Assembly (NCBI GenBank): GCA_001275005.1
Contig: JWZX01000028.1
Coordinates: 1-21,585, forward strand
Source: Chrysochromulina tobinii
Lineage: Eukaryota > Haptophyta > Prymnesiales > Chrysochromulinaceae
DNA length: 21,585 nucleotides
Direction of reading: 5' to 3'
Shown here: positions 16,988-21,585 of the stretch, piece after piece
Position numbering within the stretch: position 1 is the stretch's first letter
How the letters are laid out: each line of letters starts with the position of its first letter
Position numbers and translations under genes: made by a program
The notes under the pieces: model-generated
What the model was told of the DNA's origin: nothing
The model's database searches: none
What the model saw: only the letters and a program-made list of their open reading frames with translations

Positions 16988-17345
16988 CCAGTCTTAAAGC
17001 ACAGGAAGCTGCGAAAAGAGAGCGCACACACGGCTCGCGACCCACTCCGGGAGCGCAGGTTTTGGAGGAGAAGACGCACGCCGAAAGTTTGGCACTTTTG
17101 GCTGCAACGGCGCGACCGGCATGAAAGAGAGGTTCACACCGAGTGAGGATCTGACTTAGGATCTCCGATTTGCGAAGGGTTGGGCTCGCCATGAATCGGG
17201 AACCTGTATAGGAACGCAAACTTGTGAAGCTCTCACGATACTGAAGGCGGCGCGGGCGGCGGCGCGGCGCGGCGCGCGCTCTGCAGCCTGCTGTAGCCTG
17301 CAGGACCACGGAGGAGGACCAAAACGTGCGTTGGCACTGCCGTGC
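16988..17345. promoter_or_regulatory. Divergent promoter region, coiled-coil gene / JmjC gene
   Basis: This 358 bp lies between divergent start codons. It includes a very GC-rich tract (GCGGCGCGG-type) near 17248-17278 and a repeated CAGCCTGC/TAGCCTGC word near 17284-17302. No clear TATA box was found. Confidence 0.4.
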
Positions 17346-18605
17346 ATGAAAGCCAGACGCCACACGAACGCGCATACCGAAGCAGCCGATGCAACGTCAC
17401 TCGAGATCACTGTCACTCCTGACGACAAATCGCAACGGGCACGTTCGCCGCGCGTCCTATCACCATCGGGATGCGGATTCTCTCAAGCCTGCCTCCTCGG
17501 CACGGCAACAGCACTGGTGATCAGCGGAAGCGTCGGCACGGTCCTGCTGACACGTTTCGTGGGCTCGCGGTGCTATCTCATTGATTGGAGCGCCGACTAC
17601 TCCGATTTCTGGTCTGTGCCGGAGGTGTTCACACAGGTCGAGCTCAACCATCACATCGAGGTGCACCAGCCCGCCTTGCTCAGAGGAATGCTTGCGCATT
17701 GGCCCGCCATACGCAAGTGGACCCCCGAGTGGTTTGGCCAGACGCTCGCCGAGCGCAGGGTAGAGATCTACTTTTGGGGCCGCTCCGGCGCGGATTGGAA
17801 GCGCAGCCGCATCTTTGAGGTGACGCTCAATCAGTTTGCAAAGCTCGTCGCGCAGCACAATGAAAGGATACGGGATCACGGGGGCGATCTGGCAGCCGCC
17901 GGCCCAGCGCCGTACCTGCAGGAGGATGAGTCACTCTTTGACGAGTTCTCGTACCTCCTGATGCCCGACGTGATGAATCTGCCCTTCCGCCCCTTTGTAG
18001 AGCGGTCGCGTGACAAGGCGTTCACCGAAGGCATGGACTTGTCACACGCTCTGTGGATCGGCCCGACCGGCGCCAGGACGGGCATTCATTGGGACAGCGT
18101 CGACGCTCTTTTGCACCAGATCCATGGCATGAAGCGCGTGATGCTCTGGCCTCCATCAGCACGATCATTCTTGTACCCTTCGGCCAAATACAACCACGGC
18201 GCGGAGCTGTCAGACGTGGACGCGAGCTATCCCAACCTGACGCGATTCCCGCGCTTCGCACAGGCGCGCACCATCTCGACTCTGCTCGATGCGGGCTCGG
18301 CGCTCTACATACCAGCTGGCTGGTGGCACGCCGTCGAATCGCTCGACACGACCATCTCCCTGGCGCTGCGCTCACAATCCAAGTGTGAGCGCCGTGCGGC
18401 CTGGGCCGACGATGCGCTCCTCTGGCTGCACCGCCAGGGGCTGTATAAGCCCGGAGACTGTGTCTGCCATCCGCCGGCCCGAGATGCTCGGCGCGACGCG
18501 GAGCAGGGCATGGGCACGGACAGGGTCGACGCAGCTCTGCGCAAGGCCGGCATCGATCCAGACGATGCGGAGTATTCTCCGGCGGAGAGCTCCGATATCC
18601 ACTAA
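17346..18605 (+). CDS. Membrane-anchored JmjC / cupin-8 2-oxoglutarate oxygenase
   Basis: The protein has 419 residues. A basic, Ser/Thr-rich N-terminus is followed by a hydrophobic segment at about residues 45-70, so it is probably a type II protein with its catalytic domain in the ER/Golgi lumen or outside the cell. The rest is a JmjC-like cupin-8 domain. It opens with a region typical of these enzymes (PALLRGMLAHWPAIRKW, 109-125). The Fe(II) ligands are visible as the HxD pair H248/D250 in GIHWDSVD and the distal H328 in IPAGWWHAV. A Lys in MKRVMLWPP (263) and nearby residues are candidates for 2-oxoglutarate contact. Family members hydroxylate protein or RNA side chains or demethylate; the substrate cannot be read from sequence. 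The C-terminal 60 residues are charged. The first ATG in this frame is at 17346. No chromatin-reader domain is present, which with the membrane segment argues against a histone demethylase. Confidence 0.87.
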   Translation: MKARRHTNAHTEAADATSLEITVTPDDKSQRARSPRVLSPSGCGFSQACLLGTATALVISGSVGTVLLTRFVGSRCYLIDWSADYSDFWSVPEVFTQVELNHHIEVHQPALLRGMLAHWPAIRKWTPEWFGQTLAERRVEIYFWGRSGADWKRSRIFEVTLNQFAKLVAQHNERIRDHGGDLAAAGPAPYLQEDESLFDEFSYLLMPDVMNLPFRPFVERSRDKAFTEGMDLSHALWIGPTGARTGIHWDSVDALLHQIHGMKRVMLWPPSARSFLYPSAKYNHGAELSDVDASYPNLTRFPRFAQARTISTLLDAGSALYIPAGWWHAVESLDTTISLALRSQSKCERRAAWADDALLWLHRQGLYKPGDCVCHPPARDARRDAEQGMGTDRVDAALRKAGIDPDDAEYSPAESSDIH

Positions 18606-19157
18606 TCCTTCTAGAAGGAATTACCACATCGGCGTGTTGGCATGGTGTCGGAGCGTACGTTCGTCGGAGACGTTCGGTCGCTCTCGTTAAAGCTTAAACG
18701 AAAACGCAACGCGAACCAGCGGCTTATCTGAAACTCTCAACCGTCCGCGCAAGAAGTGGCATCCCCTCTACAGCTTCAGCTACACCGCCAGATCGCTCTT
18801 CGCGGAGGCCTCGGGCTCGGGCTCGGCGGCTGCCGCGATCGCCTCCGCGGCGCCTCCGCTTCCTCTTCCCGAAGAATTTTGAGCACTTTTCCAGAACTTT
18901 TTGAAGAATAGTTCTGTCTGTGCCCGTCGTGCATCAGCAGAACGTGTGTTCTGCACGCGAGCAGCGGCACTGCGCGTGGGTGACGGGCGCGTAGGCGGCG
19001 CCTTCGGTGTGTTTGCCATCCCCCTGCGAGGCCCATCAGCATGCACTTGCTCCGCCTCTACGCGCCTCAGGAATGCTGCGACGGCCTTGTTCTTCTGCGC
19101 ACAATAGAACCAGTGATCAGCACGGTGCTTAAGCGGTGCGTGGTGGTGACTCGCTCG
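18606..19157. other. Spacer between convergent genes
   Basis: These 552 bp lie between the JmjC stop (+) and the stop of the two-exon unknown gene (-). A hairpin with 7-bp arms is at 18892-18898 and 18910-18916 (CAGAACT / AGTTCTG) in a T-rich stretch, next to AGAATTTT-type sequence. It could contribute to 3'-end formation. No convincing gene was seen. Confidence 0.4.
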
Positions 19158-20199
19158 TCAGCGCACCTTTTCGCTCGGGGCACGCATGTAGCATAGGGGT
19201 CGGTCGGAGACATGGTTTGAGTAGCCGCCGAGACGCGGCGAGGTGCTCTTGAAGGGATCGTCGTCATTCTCTGAAGGTGCCTCCGCTGATGACAACTCTT
19301 CAGTTGGGTGAGGCCCAAGGCGCGGCGTGACAGGGTGTGTCCGCGAGTGTGGCCGTTGCGCAAGGAGGCACTGCCGTAGGAGCTCTTCGACGCGGTCCTT
19401 CTCGGCTTGCGCCAGGATATCGCTGACCACCTCATGTGCCGTCGGAGCTATGAAGCCAGCCTGGGACAGGGCGGGAGCGCTCGGGGCAACGCAGGCCAAA
19501 AATGAGTGATTGCGGGCATGTGCAATCGCATGAGCCTCTCGAACGACGTACCGCATTGTTCTCTGGGCGAAACTTGTCATCGTCGGTCCCTTTCGTTGCC
19601 CATATTTTGGTGAGTGATGCGGCTGACTGTATGATCTCTTGCCCGCCGGAAAGACGGCGTGAACGTATGTTGAACTTCCTGTCCATGGGAACCTCTTGTG
19701 AGACAAAGCGTCCCTGCAGCAGAAGACTGGCCTGATGCTCGGTCGCCTCCTTGAAGGAGTTCTCCTTGATCTTGTGCGCCGTCTGGAGTGCCTGCAACAT
19801 TGCTGGGTTGGCGGGGACCTTCTGTTTACGCCTGGACCTAAAGCTGTCGTGCCAAGCCTCGCGCTTGCTGTCGAGTGCCGGCTCGTTCCGCCCCTTGTGA
19901 AAGACGTCTTCAGTCACTCCCCTCCTCTCGTCGAGCTCCTGCTGCTTCTCTTCTGCCAACTTCATCAGCTCACTACGATTTAGTGTCAGGTTTAGGACTC
20001 CCAAGAAACCCCTCGAGTAGCGACCAAAGCCACTCGCGATTGCAAAGTTGTGGTCTTTGTGTTGCGGAGAGTAGGCAGCAGTCGTTCTGAGCGCCCGTAT
20101 CCTGTCCCATCGTTTCTCCTTCGAGAGCTCGTCGGATCCACTGCTTGCATCCTCGTCTGCCGGAAATGTGCCGGCGACGTCGTGGTCCGCAGATGCCAT
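19158..20199 (-). CDS. Unknown protein, 2 exons
   Basis: The proposed model is exon 1 20199-19552 and exon 2 19460-19158, giving 316 residues. I do not recognise the family. Exon 1 encodes an acidic N-terminus (about 1-35), then charged segments, including a helix-like stretch SELMKLAEEKQQELDERRG and a basic cluster (FRSRRKQK). Exon 2 encodes a helix (AHEVVSDILAQAEKDRVEELLRQCLLA) and a Ser/Pro/Asp-rich tail. There is no signal peptide, membrane segment or catalytic motif. Both parts look like real coding sequence and lie in different frames, which supports splicing. The first ATG of the frame (20197-20199, G at +4) is used as the start. The frame stays open for 19 further codons without an ATG, so an upstream exon is possible. 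It is divergent from the 114-residue gene. Confidence 0.68.
19461..19551 (-). other. Predicted intron of the two-exon unknown gene
   Basis: The minus-strand donor is AATGCG/GTACGT and the acceptor CCGCCCTGTCCCAG/GCTGG. It is 91 bp and phase 0 on both sides. Without splicing, the exon 1 frame continues as Cys/Arg/Pro-rich sequence to a stop at 19432. Confidence 0.7.
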
Positions 20200-21046
20200 G
20201 CAGACTGCCAAAGGCAAAAAGGTTTCCTCGCCCGCTTTATCTGGCGTTTCGGACACCCTGTGGATGGACGTCGTGCGTGCGTGCGTGCGTGCGTCGATGC
20301 CGAAAGCGAACGAAGATTTTGTTTATTTTGGGCGCCGTCGTGAGCGGTTCTTGCGAGGCGTCGTCTGTGTTTTCGTTTTCCGTGTGTCCCGTGTGTTATC
20401 CCGTGTGTCCGGTGTGTGTCCCGGCTCCCCCCGATGTTTATGTAGGCTGATTTCGCCAGCCCGCGGCGAGGTGCGAGAGAGCGAGACAACTGCGAGCCGC
20501 CCGCGGGACTAAATCCACATCTTGTACCATGTACCTCCATTTTACCTCCATTTATCCCGATCCCGCCTTGTCCCGGGCGTAAGTCATTTGGATGTTCGGT
20601 TTGATTAGTGAATTTTTTTGGTGTCGCACGCACCTGGTCAACATGAACTCTACAAGATGAATGCAGGACCCCAGCGTGTAAAGGAGCTTATGGGTCATGG
20701 ACAGCTTATGAAAAGTAGCACCTCACGCCCATACCGCATTCGCCCACATGTAGATACATGTACAGATCTTTTTCTGTTAACGCATGCGTCGAAACGTCGA
20801 AGCAAATAAGTTTTATGTTTTCGACCGAATTCGCGGCGACAAGAACCACACAGGTCCGCGGGGGCGAGACCCCACCAAGCTGCGCATGCGAATCGCCACA
20901 TGCCTTCGCACGCGCCCAGTCGCGCCACATCCGTTGCGCATGTGAGTGTGGATCAACCGAAATGTGAACCGCGCGTTCCCTGTGCCGCGTCGCCGCGTGC
21001 GCAGAGGCGTACAAAACTTCAAGGTCAATAAAGCGAACCAACACAG
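20200..21046. promoter_or_regulatory. Long divergent intergenic region with simple repeats and CATG motifs
   Basis: The 847 bp between divergent start codons contain a CGTG tetranucleotide run (20272-20294), a GT-rich imperfect repeat of CCCGTGTGT words (about 20380-20424), ACCTCCATTT words near 20528-20552, and a T-run (GAATTTTTTTGG, 20608-20619). Palindromic ACATGTA elements lie at 20748-20762. An AATAAA at 21027-21032 precedes the small downstream gene. The open frames here lack domains. No gene was identified. Confidence 0.4.
20272..20294. repeat. CGTG tetranucleotide microsatellite
   Basis: Five uninterrupted CGTG units plus CGT. It lies about 75 bp upstream of the start of the two-exon unknown gene, in its presumed 5' UTR or promoter. 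Confidence 0.9.
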
Positions 21047-21391
21047 ATGGCCGACCACGCGATTGAGAAGAAGGCGCCCGCCCCATTCTCAAATGCTGCT
21101 GGCACCGATGGTGGCTGGGTCGCATCCAAGCCCCTCAAAACGCGCTACACGTCGTCAACGGGCATCACCTCCTTTGACGGTGAGTCCGCATGGGACCAGT
21201 ACGACCCGCACATACTCGTTCCGAAGGAGTGGGGCAAGCAGTCCGAAAATTTTCAAAAGTCGCTGCGTGGCTGGCCAGAGCCCGACTTTGCGCACACCAA
21301 TACAGCGACGTGGAAACATGCTAACACCAAGCGCTGGCCTCTGCTACGACAGCCCAAGTATAACCGCTCGGGCGTCGAGTGCTCCCTTTAA
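21047..21391 (+). CDS. Small unknown protein (114 aa)
   Basis: This short single-exon protein is soluble and rich in aromatic, Lys, Ser and Thr residues. Visible pieces include GGWVASKPLKTRYTSSTGI, SAWDQYDPHILVPKEWGK and KRWPLLRQPKYN. There is no signal peptide, membrane helix or metal-binding pattern. Trp content is high (six), spaced through the protein, as in some small structural or binding proteins. The ATG has G at +4. An AATAAA follows 25 bases after the stop. The balanced composition, unlike the Arg/Ala/Pro-rich shadow frames in this window, supports a real gene. I do not recognise the family. Confidence 0.75.
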   Translation: MADHAIEKKAPAPFSNAAGTDGGWVASKPLKTRYTSSTGITSFDGESAWDQYDPHILVPKEWGKQSENFQKSLRGWPEPDFAHTNTATWKHANTKRWPLLRQPKYNRSGVECSL

Positions 21392-21416
21392 AGACGAGGC
21401 GTACCCTCAGACGAGG

Positions 21417-21422
21417 AATAAA
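21417..21422 (+). terminator. Candidate polyadenylation signal of the 114-aa gene
   Basis: AATAAA lies 25 bases after the TAA stop. The hexamer is the canonical animal signal; whether this organism uses it is unknown, and most other genes here lack an obvious one. Confidence 0.35.
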
Positions 21423-21502
21423 GGCGAACTGAACTAGAGGGGAACTAGCAAGAACCACGTCTCGTCTTGTCAAGACGCGAAGAATGAAAGTCGTACGTTT
21501 AG

Positions 21503-21585
21503 CCCCCTGCAAGGGTTTCACAGGGGGTGGGCGAAACCCGAAACCCATGGGTTTCAGACCCAGGAGCCAAGCCTGAAACCCGAAA
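21503..21585. repeat. Inverted/tandem GAAACCC repeat at the right edge
   Basis: A hairpin has CCCCCTG (21503-21509) against CAGGGGG (21521-21527). A perfect 16-bp palindrome GAAACCCATGGGTTTC is at 21540-21555. GAAACCCGAAA occurs at 21533-21543 and again at 21575-21585, a 42-bp period that may continue beyond the window. No coding potential was seen. Confidence 0.75.

Noticed and set aside
20608-20619. A GAATTTTTTTGG stretch resembling an Sm-protein site of a spliceosomal snRNA gene
   Set aside because: No U1, U2, U4 or U5 landmark sequence or flanking stem-loops could be found around it.
21513-21585. GGGTTTC / GAAACCC words as telomere repeats
   Set aside because: They occur in both orientations with other sequence between them and do not match TTAGGG or TTTAGGG; a gene sits immediately upstream.

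Overview
The window looks like nuclear DNA from a GC-rich unicellular eukaryote, most likely an alga. A haptophyte is my best guess at low confidence; stramenopiles and other protists are not excluded. The evidence is eukaryote-only domains (FYVE, EH, Tubby, PDZ, JmjC), short GT-AG introns of about 90 to 170 bp with pyrimidine-rich acceptors, no bacterial operon or ribosome-binding-site structure, and long low-complexity Ser/Pro/Ala linkers. I found no mobile element, CRISPR array, tRNA or rRNA.

Layout, left to right: the 5' end of an unidentified gene running off the left edge (-); a membrane-anchored papain-like cysteine protease (-, 590-2386); divergently, a SAICAR synthetase with an N-terminal RII/Dpy-30-like docking domain (+, 2543-3643); a two-PDZ protein (+, 3844-5547); a gene-poor stretch of about 1.1 kb; a large three-exon protein with four CysRS-tail-like repeats and a C-terminal UBA/TS-N domain (-, 6686-10088); divergently, a Tubby-like protein (+, 10177-11742); a two-exon FYVE-FYVE-linker-EH protein with DPW motifs (+, 12036-15311); a coiled-coil protein (-, 15992-16987); divergently, a membrane-anchored JmjC/cupin-8 oxygenase (+, 17346-18605); a two-exon unknown protein (-, 19158-20199); and a small unknown protein (+, 21047-21391).

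The genes do not form an operon. Four neighbouring pairs are divergent, two of them with only 88 and 156 bp between start codons, which implies shared bidirectional promoters. Two themes recur. One is phosphoinositide and membrane traffic (FYVE/EH/DPW, Tubby, PDZ). The other is possible association with the flagellum or cytoskeleton (RII-like domain on a purine enzyme, coiled-coil protein, Tubby), which is inference only.

The most interesting points are the RII-like/SAICAR synthetase fusion, the double-FYVE/EH/DPW architecture, and an intron in that gene whose 3' splice site and flanking exon start are tandemly duplicated so that the upstream acceptor would give a truncated product. In-frame tandem duplications occur in at least four of the genes. 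I inferred four introns by eye from reading frame and splice-site signals; none is confirmed by transcript data.
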